A DNA stretch of 61,196 bases, from contig CALGQU010000125.1 of assembly GCA_937959125.1 (NCBI GenBank), positions 1-61,196 on the forward strand, given 5' to 3'. Every line of letters begins with the position of its first letter. Positions within the stretch are counted from its first letter, which is position 1. The translations under genes were made by a program, and so were the position numbers. Positions 26,439 to 34,685 of this stretch are shown piece by piece. The notes below the pieces were generated by a model. It did no database searches. It was not told where the DNA came from and saw only the letters and a list, made by a program, of their open reading frames with translations. Source of the stretch: an uncultured Croceitalea sp. GTDB taxonomy: Bacteria > Bacteroidota > Bacteroidia > Flavobacteriales > Flavobacteriaceae.

Positions 26439-27048
26439 TATCCACTCTTTTTTTAAATTCTTGTAGTTGTTCTATGTTCTTTAAACCGGGTTGTATCTCA
26501 AACCTACTATTTACATCAATGGCATAACAGTATTTGGATTCTGGGCGGTATAAAAATGTTAGGATGTCATCAATATTTTCCAAACCTATTCCCCCACTTA
26601 AAAAGAAGGGCTTTGTAGAAGGGTAATCTTCTAGGACCTCCCAGTTAAAGGTATAGCCATTTCCCCCTGGGAGTTTGCCCTTGGTATCAAACAAATAAAA
26701 ATCACAAACTTCTTCATAGGGCGCCAATACCGAAAAGTCAAACTCCTCATCCACGCCAAAAACCTTAATTACCTTAATCCCTACGGCTTGTATTTTTTTA
26801 CATAATTCCGGGGATTCCTGTCCATGTAGTTGCACCAGTTTTAGCCCGTATTTGGCCACCTTGGCCAAAATCTCTTCGATACCTGCATTAACGAATACCC
26901 CCACTTTTTTTATTTTGTTGGAAATGGGAGGTATTATACCGTTTACAAAGCGTGGGGACTTTTCCCAAAAAATCAACCCCATATACTCTGGGTCTAAAGT
27001 GGCCACCTCATCAGGATTCATTTTCATACCACAGACTTTCAACTTCAT
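26422..27048 (-). CDS. trpF: phosphoribosylanthranilate isomerase
   Basis: A 208-residue TIM-barrel enzyme that isomerises phosphoribosylanthranilate in tryptophan synthesis. The catalytic Cys is in the N-terminal KVCGMK motif and the catalytic Asp in the FLFDTKG region. The LSGGIGLENI phosphate-binding loop and the AIDVNSRFE segment near the C-terminus are clear. The gene overlaps trpC by 4 bp and trpB by 17 bp. It is a stand-alone trpF, not fused to trpC as in enterics. Confidence 0.95.
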   Translation of the reverse strand: MKLKVCGMKMNPDEVATLDPEYMGLIFWEKSPRFVNGIIPPISNKIKKVGVFVNAGIEEILAKVAKYGLKLVQLHGQESPELCKKIQAVGIKVIKVFGVDEEFDFSVLAPYEEVCDFYLFDTKGKLPGGNGYTFNWEVLEDYPSTKPFFLSGGIGLENIDDILTFLYRPESKYCYAIDVNSRFEIQPGLKNIEQLQEFKKRVDNELSR

Positions 27049-27830
27049 AGCTTTAAATGCTTTATAAATTTATCTGCACTTTTACCGGGATTTTCCGTTT
27101 TCATAAAATTCTCTCCAATTAAAAAACCCTGAAAACCGTATTGCTTTAAATCCTTTATGGCAGTTATACTACTAATGCCACTTTCAGAAACCTTTACAAA
27201 ATCATCCGGTATCAAATTGGACAAGCGCTTACTCGTTTCCAAACTCACGGTAAAGGTTTTTAAATCCCTATTGTTTACCCCAAGCATATCCAAACTGGGC
27301 ATAATGGATTTTTGTAATTCGGCCTCATTGTGTACTTCCAAAAGCACATCCAAACCCAAGCTTTTTGCCAATTCTGACAATGTTTTGATTTCCGACCGTT
27401 CCAAAACCGCAGCGATCAACAAAATCACATCTGCACCATAGGCCTTAGCTTCCAAAATTTGATATTCATCAATGATGAATTCCTTGCGTAACACCGGCAT
27501 TTGCACCGATGCCCTGGCCAACAGCAAATCTTCCAAAGAGCCACCAAAATATTTGATGTCCGTTAAGACGCTCATTCCGGACACCCCAGCTTTCTCATAA
27601 CCTCTGGCTACCGACCCAACGTTGGTATTCTGATTGATTGTCCCTTTTGATGGCGACCGTCTTTTATGTTCTGCAATAATACCCGTACTGCTATTTTTTA
27701 ACGCGTGGGCCAACGAATTTCCTTTTCTGCCAAAAAGTGCTGATGCTTCTAGTTGCGAAGTAGGTATCAACTCTTTTTTTAGGCTGACCTCCTTCCTTTT
27801 ATCGGCAATAATTTTATCTAGTATATTCAT
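27045..27830 (-). CDS. trpC: indole-3-glycerol phosphate synthase
   Basis: A 261-residue TIM-barrel enzyme that forms indole-3-glycerol phosphate. Signature segments are IIAEHKRRSPSKG near residue 50, VLRKEFIIDEYQI (catalytic Lys and Glu) and the LLEVHNEAEL and GVNNRDLKTF strands. It overlaps trpF by 4 bp. A 140-bp spacer with short tandem repeats separates it from trpD, so the operon could be less tightly coupled there. Confidence 0.96.
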   Translation of the reverse strand: MNILDKIIADKRKEVSLKKELIPTSQLEASALFGRKGNSLAHALKNSSTGIIAEHKRRSPSKGTINQNTNVGSVARGYEKAGVSGMSVLTDIKYFGGSLEDLLLARASVQMPVLRKEFIIDEYQILEAKAYGADVILLIAAVLERSEIKTLSELAKSLGLDVLLEVHNEAELQKSIMPSLDMLGVNNRDLKTFTVSLETSKRLSNLIPDDFVKVSESGISSITAIKDLKQYGFQGFLIGENFMKTENPGKSADKFIKHLKL

Positions 27831-27970
27831 CTTTAGTTATTCGTTATTGGGTAATGGTTACTGGTTGTTCGTTGCCGGTGGTTGATTTTGTATTTCTATT
27901 TTTAGTTTCAAGTAAAATAATTTTTGATCCTCCCAGAAATTTGTTTCATCCAACATCCAACATCCAACAT
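27831..27970. repeat. trpD-trpC spacer with CATCCAA tandem repeats
   Basis: The 140-bp gap within the trp operon is of low complexity. On the plus strand the heptamer CATCCAA occurs three times in a row at 27947-27967, followed by a partial CATCT that overlaps the trpD 3' end. At 27838-27890 there are repeated GGTTa/GGTTg tracts. No hairpin with a U-tract was found, so I see no clear terminator. Confidence 0.6.
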
Positions 27971-28966
27971 CTAATTTCTACTCAAGTCCTGCAACTTCTT
28001 TAATGCCTGCAACCCTTTTCCACCTAACAACGATTCCTTTGCTTTCTCAAAACCTTCTTTGGGACTGCTATTTTCAACGGTAGCAATAGCTACGCCCGCA
28101 TTGGCGCAAACCACATTGTTTTGAGCTTCGGTTCCCTTTCCGTTGAGAACATCCATAAATATTTGGGCAGAGTCGGCAACGGCATCCCCTCCTTTAATGT
28201 CGTTTGCTAGAATACTGGTAATACCAAAGTCCGACGGTTTAAGCATCCCCTCCGCACCTTTGGAAATGGTTTTGGTATCGCCCGTTAGGCTAATTTCATC
28301 ATAGCCATCCAAGGCATGTAGAATAGTAAAATTCTTAGTGGTATTCTGATAGAGATAGCCGTACATCCTTGCCAGTTCCAGATTAAAGACCCCTACTATT
28401 TGGTTTTTTGGAAATGCAGGATTCACCATAGGCCCCAACATATTGAAAAAGGTCTTGACGGCCAGTTCGCGCCGGATTGGCGCCACATTTTTCATGGCCG
28501 GATGGAATAGGGGGGCATGAAGCACGCAAATACCAGCTTTCTCAATGGATTTTTTAAGAAAATCGGCTTCATTGCTAAATTTGATTCCTAAATACTCCAT
28601 CACGTTGCTACTCCCGCATTTGGAGGAAACCCCGTAATTACCATGTTTGGTCACTTTAACACCGGCACCAGCAGTTACAAAAGAAGCTAAGGTAGAGATG
28701 TTAAAGGTGTCCTTACCATCACCCCCCGTGCCACAGAGGTCAATAGGGTTGTAGTGGCTCAAATCTACCGCCAGGCAAAGTTCCAATAGCGCATCCCGGA
28801 AGCCTTCCAACTCCTCAATGGTAATGCTACGCATCATATATACCGTTAAAAAAGCAGCTATCTGACTGGTGTTGTAATCGCCTTTGGCAATGTTGACCAA
28901 TATTTGTTTGGCATCCCCCTTTTCAAGGATTTCGTGGTTGATGAGTCTATTTAAAGTTTCTTTCAT
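27971..28966 (-). CDS. trpD: anthranilate phosphoribosyltransferase
   Basis: A 331-residue enzyme that transfers phosphoribose from PRPP to anthranilate. The PRPP-binding motif CGTGGDGKDTFN and the KHGNYGVSSKCGS segment are intact, as is the anthranilate-binding LGPMVNPA region. It is a free-standing enzyme, not fused to trpG. It lies 49 bp downstream of trpG and 140 bp upstream of trpC. Confidence 0.96.
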   Translation of the reverse strand: MKETLNRLINHEILEKGDAKQILVNIAKGDYNTSQIAAFLTVYMMRSITIEELEGFRDALLELCLAVDLSHYNPIDLCGTGGDGKDTFNISTLASFVTAGAGVKVTKHGNYGVSSKCGSSNVMEYLGIKFSNEADFLKKSIEKAGICVLHAPLFHPAMKNVAPIRRELAVKTFFNMLGPMVNPAFPKNQIVGVFNLELARMYGYLYQNTTKNFTILHALDGYDEISLTGDTKTISKGAEGMLKPSDFGITSILANDIKGGDAVADSAQIFMDVLNGKGTEAQNNVVCANAGVAIATVENSSPKEGFEKAKESLLGGKGLQALKKLQDLSRN

Positions 28967-29015
28967 TTTTTTATGTCTTTAGCCGTTAGTATGGAGTAGA
29001 TAGCATCTGCCCGTA

Positions 29016-29597
29016 CTAGTTTGTCGAATTTCCGCCCTCCAACCAGTTTTTCAGGATTTGTTTTCCATCCGGGGTCAACACCGATTCTGGGTGGAATTGT
29101 ACCGCCCGTATATCAAAGGTTTTATGCTTTAATGACATTACCTGTCCATTGGCGTCAACAGAAGTGGCCTCCAAATCTGGCGGTAAGCTAGGATCCACTA
29201 CCCACGAATGGTAACGCCCTACTTCAATGGTTTTTTGCATATCCTTAAAGATATAATCATCCCCAACAGTCTCTATGGAGGTTGCTACCCCATGATATAC
29301 CTTGTCCAAGTTGACCAAGCTGCCCCCATATACTTCCCCAATAGCTTGTTGGCCAAGGCATACGCCAAAAATACGCTTGCTGGGACCGTAGGTTTCTATA
29401 ATGGGTTTTAAAAGCCCGGCCTCCTCTGGAATTCCAGGACCGGGAGAAAGTACGATTTCTTCAAAAGCACCCACATCTTCCAGGGACAATTGGTCATTAC
29501 GTTTGACCACGACCTCGCAATCCAAATCCTCCAAATAATGGACAAGATTAAAGGTAAAGCTGTCGTAATTGTCTATCATTAATATCTTTCGTGTCAT
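29016..29597 (-). CDS. trpG: anthranilate synthase glutamine amidotransferase subunit
   Basis: A 193-residue class I glutaminase that feeds ammonia to TrpE. The catalytic triad is visible: C80 in GVCLGQQAIG, and H169 and E171 in QFHPES. It starts directly at the trpE stop codon with no gap. It could in principle also serve folate synthesis as PabA, but its operon position supports the tryptophan role. Confidence 0.95.
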   Translation of the reverse strand: MTRKILMIDNYDSFTFNLVHYLEDLDCEVVVKRNDQLSLEDVGAFEEIVLSPGPGIPEEAGLLKPIIETYGPSKRIFGVCLGQQAIGEVYGGSLVNLDKVYHGVATSIETVGDDYIFKDMQKTIEVGRYHSWVVDPSLPPDLEATSVDANGQVMSLKHKTFDIRAVQFHPESVLTPDGKQILKNWLEGGNSTN

Positions 29598-30995
29598 CTA
29601 AATTGTTTCTGCAATTTCCAGTGCTTTGTTCAATGCACCCAATTTGTTATAGGTTTCCTGTAATTCATCTTCTGCGTCGGAGGCGGCGACAAGACCTGCC
29701 CCTGCCTGAAAATGGAGTTCGTGATTTTTGCTCAAGAAGGTGCGGATCATGATGGCATGGTTAAAATTGCCTTCAAAATCCATAAATCCAATGGCACCGC
29801 CATAATAGCCCCTACTTGTTTTTTCATATTTTTCAATCAATTGCATAGCCCTATGTTTAGGGGCTCCGCTCAAGGTACCCGCAGGAAAGGTATCCGCGAC
29901 TATTTTTAGGGTAGAAGTGTCGGGCTTTTTCATTCCGGTTACTTTGGAGACCAAATGGATGACGTGAGAGAAATACTGTACTTCCCTATAGGTTTCTACA
30001 TTGACCAGATTGCCGTGCCTACTTAAATCGTTCCGTGCCAAATCCACCAACATTACATGCTCGCTATTTTCCTTATCGTCTTGGGATAGTTTTTTGGCCA
30101 GTTCGGCATCTTGCTCATCGTTTCCGGTACGCTTATAGGTACCCGCTATAGGATGTATCTCCGCCTTCCCATCTTTTACGATAAGTTGCGCTTCCGGGGA
30201 GCTGCCAAAGATTTTAAAATCGCCATAATCAAAAAAGAAGAGGTAGGGAGAAGGGTTAATGGATCGTAAGGCACGGTACACATTAAATTCGTCCCCTTTA
30301 AAGCCTTGCGAAAACCGTCTGGACAGTACCAATTGAAAAACATCCCCACGTTGGCAATGTTTTTTGGCCAGTGCTACATGCGCTTTGTATTCCTCGTCTT
30401 CCAGATTGGTTTTTACGTCACCTTCCTTAGTAAAGTTATAACTGGCAAAGGTCCTTACTTTTAGGAGTTGGGCAATATCTTGCAGGTTATTTTCAGATTC
30501 GTAACAATGCGCAAAAAGGTAGGCCTCATTTTTAAAATGATTGATGGCAATAATGTTTTGATATACCGCATAATACATATCCGGTATAGTAACGGACCCC
30601 TCTTTCTTTGAAATGGAAATATCTTCAAAATAGCGCACCGCATCATAAGCGGTGAAACCAAAGATGCCATTGGCAATGAATTTAGAGTCTTGGGTACTTA
30701 CGGAAAACCGCTTTACAAAGGCATCTATCTCTTGAGTAATATCCGTGGTTGCCGTAATGGACGTACTGGTAGTTGTACCATCAGGGAATTCTTGGGTCAA
30801 GACCTCATCTTCTATTTTAATGGAGGCTATGGGATTGCAGCATATATAAGAAAAATTGTTGTCATTGGCCCTATAATCACTGCTTTCCAAGAGAATGCTG
30901 TTGGGGAATTTATCCCGAATTTTGAGATAGACACTCACCGGGGTAATGGTATCGGCCAGAATCTTTTTGTAATGTGTTTCTAATTTGAATTGCAT
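29598..30995 (-). CDS. trpE: anthranilate synthase component I
   Basis: A 465-residue chorismate-utilising enzyme that makes anthranilate with TrpG. The N-terminal LLESSDY is the tryptophan feedback-binding motif (LLES), supporting TrpE over PabB. C-terminal motifs AGTYKRTGND, VDLARNDLSRHG and TFPAGTLSGAPK are complete. It is the first structural gene of the operon. Its ATG follows an intrinsic terminator by about 17 bp, so its expression depends on leader read-through. Confidence 0.96.
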   Translation of the reverse strand: MQFKLETHYKKILADTITPVSVYLKIRDKFPNSILLESSDYRANDNNFSYICCNPIASIKIEDEVLTQEFPDGTTTSTSITATTDITQEIDAFVKRFSVSTQDSKFIANGIFGFTAYDAVRYFEDISISKKEGSVTIPDMYYAVYQNIIAINHFKNEAYLFAHCYESENNLQDIAQLLKVRTFASYNFTKEGDVKTNLEDEEYKAHVALAKKHCQRGDVFQLVLSRRFSQGFKGDEFNVYRALRSINPSPYLFFFDYGDFKIFGSSPEAQLIVKDGKAEIHPIAGTYKRTGNDEQDAELAKKLSQDDKENSEHVMLVDLARNDLSRHGNLVNVETYREVQYFSHVIHLVSKVTGMKKPDTSTLKIVADTFPAGTLSGAPKHRAMQLIEKYEKTSRGYYGGAIGFMDFEGNFNHAIMIRTFLSKNHELHFQAGAGLVAASDAEDELQETYNKLGALNKALEIAETI

Positions 30996-31011
30996 CTTGT
31001 ATACCTAAATT

Positions 31012-31040
31012 AAAAAAGGCCTGTCGTGATTGACAAGCCT
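31012..31040 (-). terminator. trp operon attenuator terminator
   Basis: Read on the minus strand, AGGCTTGTC and GACAGGCCT pair (nine pairs, one G-U) around the loop AATCAC, followed directly by a T-run. It sits between the Trp-rich leader peptide and trpE, the classic position of an attenuator. I did not work out the competing antiterminator pairing. Confidence 0.85.
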
Positions 31041-31068
31041 CTATATGGTTATGGATAGGAGAACTAGC

Positions 31069-31125
31069 TCACGAATGACGTTGTAAGTTGTTCCACCACC
31101 AAGTATTTATCGTAGTTCTTTTCAT
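31069..31125 (-). CDS. trpL: tryptophan leader peptide
   Basis: An 18-codon ORF encoding MKRTTINTWWWNNLQRHS. Three consecutive TGG codons lie in the middle, about 60 bp before a terminator hairpin and upstream of trpE. This is the arrangement of a ribosome-mediated attenuator: stalling on Trp codons when charged tRNA-Trp is scarce would let polymerase read through. The ATG lies only five bases after the TATCTTTG promoter box, so the transcript may have almost no 5' leader. The ORF is too short for standard gene callers. Confidence 0.85.
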   Translation of the reverse strand: MKRTTINTWWWNNLQRHS

Positions 31126-31130
31126 TGGTT

Positions 31131-31161
31131 CAAAGATAAAAATCAATTTGAAACTTGCAAA
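31131..31161 (-). promoter_or_regulatory. trp operon promoter (Bacteroidota type)
   Basis: On the minus strand, TTTG at 31161-31158, a 19-bp spacer, then TATCTTTG at 31138-31131, matching the TTG/TAnnTTTG consensus of the Bacteroidota primary sigma factor. The predicted start falls at or next to the trpL ATG at 31125. Confidence 0.75.
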
Positions 31162-31173
31162 CAAAGATCTGTT

Positions 31174-31206
31174 ATAAAAAAATCCCGCTGGATATAGCGG
31201 GATTTT
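31174..31206 (-). terminator. terminator after the YceI gene
   Basis: On the minus strand AATCCCGCT and AGCGGGATT form a perfect nine-pair stem around ATATCC, followed by a T-run. A-residues on the other flank make it usable in both directions. It separates the marR-nitroreductase-yceI transcript from the trp promoter. Confidence 0.85.
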
Positions 31207-31226
31207 ATAGTGTTATTTGGTGGGGA

Positions 31227-31805
31227 TTAGAATTCCAAATCTACCACCAAATCAAACTCGTCATAGATAGTTTTGTCCCCTAGGTTATCAAAGAAACTTC
31301 CAGAACCATATTGTACATTATATGCCGCTCTGTCCACTTTAAGTGTAGCAGTTGCTTTGCTACCATATACCGAAACATCAAAAGTTACGGGTTTGGTAAT
31401 GCCTTTAATGGTAAGGTCCCCTGTAACTTCATAAGAATTCTTGCCGGATGCCTTTACGTTGGTAAAAACTAAAGTAGAGGTCGGATGGGAAGCGGTTCCA
31501 AAGAACTGGTCAGAGTGCAAATGGCCGTCCAATTTCTCTTTTCCCTGTCCCGCTTTTAGGTCCGTGGTGTTGATCGTTGTCATATCTACGGTAAATTCCC
31601 CGCCGGTAAGCTTATCCCCGTCAAACTCCAAAGCTCCGGATTTTAGGCTAATGGTTCCTGTGTGGGATCCGGTTACTTTGTAAGCCTTCCAAGTAACGGT
31701 GCTTGTTTCTGTGTTAACGGTTTTTTTATCGCCATCTACGGGGCCTGCAATAGCGGTTGTTCCAAAAGCTACGGCCAATACTAATGATAAAAAGGTTTTC
31801 TTCAT
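31227..31805 (-). CDS. YceI family periplasmic protein
   Basis: A 192-residue exported protein with a signal peptide (MKKTFLSLVLAVAFGTTAIAG). The mature domain is a lipocalin-like YceI barrel that in characterised members binds isoprenoid lipids. Recognisable segments are STVTWKAYKVTGSHTG, the ELDG-like KLDGHLHSDQFF and the DLTIKGITKPVTF signature. It is last in the marR-nitroreductase-yceI unit, 35 bp after the nitroreductase gene, and ends before a strong terminator. Confidence 0.9.
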   Translation of the reverse strand: MKKTFLSLVLAVAFGTTAIAGPVDGDKKTVNTETSTVTWKAYKVTGSHTGTISLKSGALEFDGDKLTGGEFTVDMTTINTTDLKAGQGKEKLDGHLHSDQFFGTASHPTSTLVFTNVKASGKNSYEVTGDLTIKGITKPVTFDVSVYGSKATATLKVDRAAYNVQYGSGSFFDNLGDKTIYDEFDLVVDLEF

Positions 31806-31840
31806 GATTTTAAAAAATTAAATGTTCTTGTTTTAAAGAT

Positions 31841-32473
31841 TTATATATGTGTAAAAAGTTCTTCTTTTGTTTTGCGCACTTTTGCAAGGTGTTGGGTGAT
31901 GTCTTCTGCTGCGCGATAGCCTACCGGTAATACCAAAACAGTAGTAAGCCCCTTTTCTTTTAGGTTAAGGATTTCATCATATTTCTCAGCTTCAAAGCCT
32001 TCCATGGGGCAGGTATCAATTTGAAGTTCCGCCGCTGCCTGCATAACATTGCCCAAGGCCAAATAGACTTGTCTGGCAGCCCATTCTTGTTTGGTTTCTG
32101 ATGGCAAATCCAGAATATTGGATTTCATAAAATCACCATATTCCTTTAATTGTGTTTTTGGAATGTTACGGGTTTGGGAAACGTTCACCAAATAATTATC
32201 AATGAGCGATGCATCAAAATTGGTAACGCCCGCAAAAACCAGAAGATGCGAAGCATCCGTGATTTGTGTTTGTCCCCACGAAACCGGTTTGAGCTTCTCC
32301 CTCACCTCTTGATCCGTAATGACAAATACATGATAAGGTTGCAACCCATATGAGGAAGCACTTAAACGGGTAGCCTCTAGCAAAAGATCTAGGTCGGCAT
32401 TCGATACTTTCTTTGTAGTATCAAATTTTTTGGTGGCGTAGCGCCAAGTTCTGTTTTCTAGAATAGTATCCAT
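31841..32473 (-). CDS. NAD(P)H-dependent oxidoreductase (nitroreductase family)
   Basis: A 210-residue FMN-dependent reductase. The N-terminal WRYATKKFD and RLSASSYGLQPYHVF segments form the FMN site (RxSxxNxQPW-like), and the CPMEGFEAEKYDEIL stretch matches NfsB-type enzymes. It likely reduces quinones or nitro-compounds. It starts 1 bp after the MarR stop, so the regulator probably controls it directly, as is common for drug or redox-stress reductases. Confidence 0.9.
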   Translation of the reverse strand: MDTILENRTWRYATKKFDTTKKVSNADLDLLLEATRLSASSYGLQPYHVFVITDQEVREKLKPVSWGQTQITDASHLLVFAGVTNFDASLIDNYLVNVSQTRNIPKTQLKEYGDFMKSNILDLPSETKQEWAARQVYLALGNVMQAAAELQIDTCPMEGFEAEKYDEILNLKEKGLTTVLVLPVGYRAAEDITQHLAKVRKTKEELFTHI

Positions 32474-32474
32474 A

Positions 32475-32921
32475 TTAGAATTTGTCCAATAATTGGTTTA
32501 AATTTTTTAAATCGTTTTCAGAAAAGTTACGTAATGCTTCGTTTTCGACTGCTTTTACGGCACTGTCCATTTTAGTCAATGCTTCGTTGCCCTTAGTAGT
32601 AATAAAAATCTCTACTTTACGTCGGTTGCTTTGGCAAACGTTGCGTTCTGCATAACCTTTGGACAAGAGTTTGTCCACAAGTCTGGTGGTGTTGCTCATT
32701 TTAGAGACCATGCGCTCATTTAGGGTAGATAGGTTGGCAGGAGTACCTTGTAAACCTCTCAATATGCGCAATACGTTGAATTGTTGTAGAGAAACTTCAT
32801 AAGGCTTTAGGGCAATACCAATAGCTTCGTTAAGTTTGTTGTTTACCAAAGCCAAATGGATGATAGTCCGCTTGGTCAAGGGAATCTGTTTTTTTGTTTT
32901 TATGATTTGTTCTACGTTCAT
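32475..32921 (-). CDS. MarR-family transcriptional regulator
   Basis: A 148-residue winged-helix regulator. The recognition helix region is STLNERMVSKMSNTTRLVDKLL, followed by the wing with NRRKVEIFITTKG. The start is the ATG at 32921. A palindrome overlapping the -7 box upstream suggests that it represses itself and the downstream nitroreductase and yceI genes; the ligand is unknown but could be a quinone, phenolic or oxidant. Confidence 0.9.
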   Translation of the reverse strand: MNVEQIIKTKKQIPLTKRTIIHLALVNNKLNEAIGIALKPYEVSLQQFNVLRILRGLQGTPANLSTLNERMVSKMSNTTRLVDKLLSKGYAERNVCQSNRRKVEIFITTKGNEALTKMDSAVKAVENEALRNFSENDLKNLNQLLDKF

Positions 32922-32938
32922 GTCAATACAACAATTGT

Positions 32939-32976
32939 ATATACAAATGTATATCGATAATCTAGTTCGTTCAAAA
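32939..32976 (-). promoter_or_regulatory. marR promoter with overlapping palindromic operator
   Basis: On the minus strand TTTTG (32976-32972), 20 bp, then TACATTTG (32951-32944). The -7 box is embedded in a palindrome with perfect 7-bp arms ATATACA and TGTATAT around a 2-bp centre (32939-32954). A second short palindrome ACAATTGT lies at 32931-32938. The size and position fit a MarR dimer site that would block polymerase. Confidence 0.65.
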
Positions 32977-33050
32977 CCTGCAACGCCAATTTTTTGTTAA
33001 AAATAAAATGACACAAACAGCATTGGTTATTTTTAAATAGTAATTTATAG

Positions 33051-33599
33051 ATGATGCAGCGTTTACACCTATTATTTCTGTTGTCCCTTTTGGTTTCCTG
33101 TGGGAATCCTTCTAAAAAAAAGGCTAGCGATACCGTTACCACAGCAACTGAAGAGGCTAATAGGGCTAAAGAAACCGCAATCCCGTTTCCTATACACAAC
33201 TTTGATGGCTTGGAGCCCTTGTTGCATAATACGGACGGTAAGACACACATTGTAAATTTTTGGGCTACTTGGTGCAAACCTTGTGTTGCGGAGTTACCGG
33301 ATTTTGAAAAAACCTTTGCGGAACAAAAGGAAAATGGGGTGGCCATGACCCTGGTGAGTTTGGATATGCCTTCTATGTGGGAAAAACGATTGGTGCCCTT
33401 TGTTAAGAAACATGCCTTGCAAGGGGAGGTGGTCATCTTGGATGACCCAAAAATGAACGATTGGATACCCAAAATTGATGCGGACTGGGACGGTGGTATA
33501 CCAGCGACCTTAATATACAACCAGAACAGGCGTCAGTTTTATCCGCATGGCTTAAGCTATGAGGAATTGAATACGGAACTTCAAAAATTTTTAAACTAA
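33051..33599 (+). CDS. TlpA-like thioredoxin-fold lipoprotein
   Basis: A 182-residue exported protein with a lipobox LLVSC (Cys17) and a Lys/Ser/Thr-rich linker before a thioredoxin domain. The active site is WCKPC at 74-78, and the cis-Pro motif is GGIPATLIY. It probably reduces disulfides or assists cytochrome assembly in the periplasm. The gene is 6 bp upstream of a second thioredoxin-fold gene and both should be co-transcribed. Confidence 0.88.
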   Translation: MMQRLHLLFLLSLLVSCGNPSKKKASDTVTTATEEANRAKETAIPFPIHNFDGLEPLLHNTDGKTHIVNFWATWCKPCVAELPDFEKTFAEQKENGVAMTLVSLDMPSMWEKRLVPFVKKHALQGEVVILDDPKMNDWIPKIDADWDGGIPATLIYNQNRRQFYPHGLSYEELNTELQKFLN

Positions 33600-33605
33600 A
33601 AACTT

Positions 33606-34220
33606 ATGAACTATCTAAAAAGCAGTGTTTTTTTCTTGACATTACTACTCTGTGTCTCTTTTGCGCCCATGGAAAATCCAATTAAAGGCTTGCAAATTGG
33701 TGATATGGCTATCGACTTTTCCCTAAAGAACGTTGATGGTACCATGGTGTCCTTGGCAGATTATACCGATGCAAAGGGTTTTTTGGTCATTTTTACCTGC
33801 AATACCTGCCCTTATGCGGTTGCTTATGAAGACCGGATTATTGGATTGGATGCTAAGTATAAAGAACTGGGTGTGCCGGTAATTGCCATCAACCCCAATA
33901 ACCCAAAAGCCAAACCGGGGGATAGTTTTACCGCCATGCAGCAACGGGCCAAGGAAAAAGATTTTACGTTTCCCTATGTATTGGATGAAGGGCAAAAAAT
34001 ATATCCCCAGTATGGAGCTACCAGAACGCCCCATGTCTACCTTTTAGAGAAAACGGATGAGGGCAATAAGGTTAGATATATTGGGGCCATCGACGACAAC
34101 TATCAGGATGCCAGTCAAGTAGAAGAGACTTTTGTAGAAGATGCCGTGGACGCTATGCTAGCGGGAGAAGAAATTAAAGTTACGCTTACAAAGGCAATAG
34201 GGTGTTCTATAAAAGTATAA
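33606..34220 (+). CDS. thioredoxin-family (AhpC/TSA-like) exported protein
   Basis: A 204-residue protein with an N-terminal signal sequence and a peroxiredoxin/thioredoxin fold. The active site reads TCNTCPYA with C65 and C68, a CxxC followed by Pro. The cis-Pro loop is ATRTPHVYL. A C-terminal Cys lies in AIGCSIKV. It follows the TlpA-like gene by 6 bp, so it probably works in the same envelope redox route. Confidence 0.85.
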   Translation: MNYLKSSVFFLTLLLCVSFAPMENPIKGLQIGDMAIDFSLKNVDGTMVSLADYTDAKGFLVIFTCNTCPYAVAYEDRIIGLDAKYKELGVPVIAINPNNPKAKPGDSFTAMQQRAKEKDFTFPYVLDEGQKIYPQYGATRTPHVYLLEKTDEGNKVRYIGAIDDNYQDASQVEETFVEDAVDAMLAGEEIKVTLTKAIGCSIKV

Positions 34221-34297
34221 TTGGAAAAATACGTAGTTTTAAGTCCGGGGCAATGCTTCGGACTTTTATTTTTGATAAACTTAATTTGAATAATAGA

Positions 34298-34606
34298 ATG
34301 GATTTAAGCCAAGAAGAATGGGTAACGCAGTTAGAACAAGATGATAATGCTGTGATATTGGACGTAAGAACACCAGAGGAAGTAGCGGATGGTTATATTC
34401 CCAATGCAAAACATATTGATATTTATTTAGGGCAGGGTTTTATTGATGCGGTAGAAGAATTGGACAAAACCAAAAACTACTATGTCTACTGCCGATCTGG
34501 TAACCGCAGTGGTCAAGCCTGCGCTTTAATGGATGAACTTGGCTTTGAAAACGCATATAACTTAGAAGGCGGATTTATGAATTGGGAAGGAGAAGTAGCA
34601 GAATAA
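34298..34606 (+). CDS. rhodanese-like protein
   Basis: A 102-residue single rhodanese domain. The active-site loop is CRSGNRSG with Cys65, preceded by VILDVRTPEE. The family starts at the ATG at 34298 (MDLSQEEW), although the frame is open back to 34202 and overlaps the preceding gene there. No signal peptide, so it is cytosolic. It likely carries sulfane sulfur. Confidence 0.9.
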   Translation: MDLSQEEWVTQLEQDDNAVILDVRTPEEVADGYIPNAKHIDIYLGQGFIDAVEELDKTKNYYVYCRSGNRSGQACALMDELGFENAYNLEGGFMNWEGEVAE

Positions 34607-34685
34607 GCTATCTAGAGGTAAGCCCACGAGGCATCTGCGAGCGATAAGATTTTAATTTAAAGCGATACCAATTAAAGAAAGATAG

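Noticed and set aside
32918-33520. 200-residue minus-strand ORF opposite the TlpA-like gene
   Set aside because: It is antisense to a gene with a clear WCKPC thioredoxin domain and lipobox, has no recognisable domain and starts inside the marR promoter.
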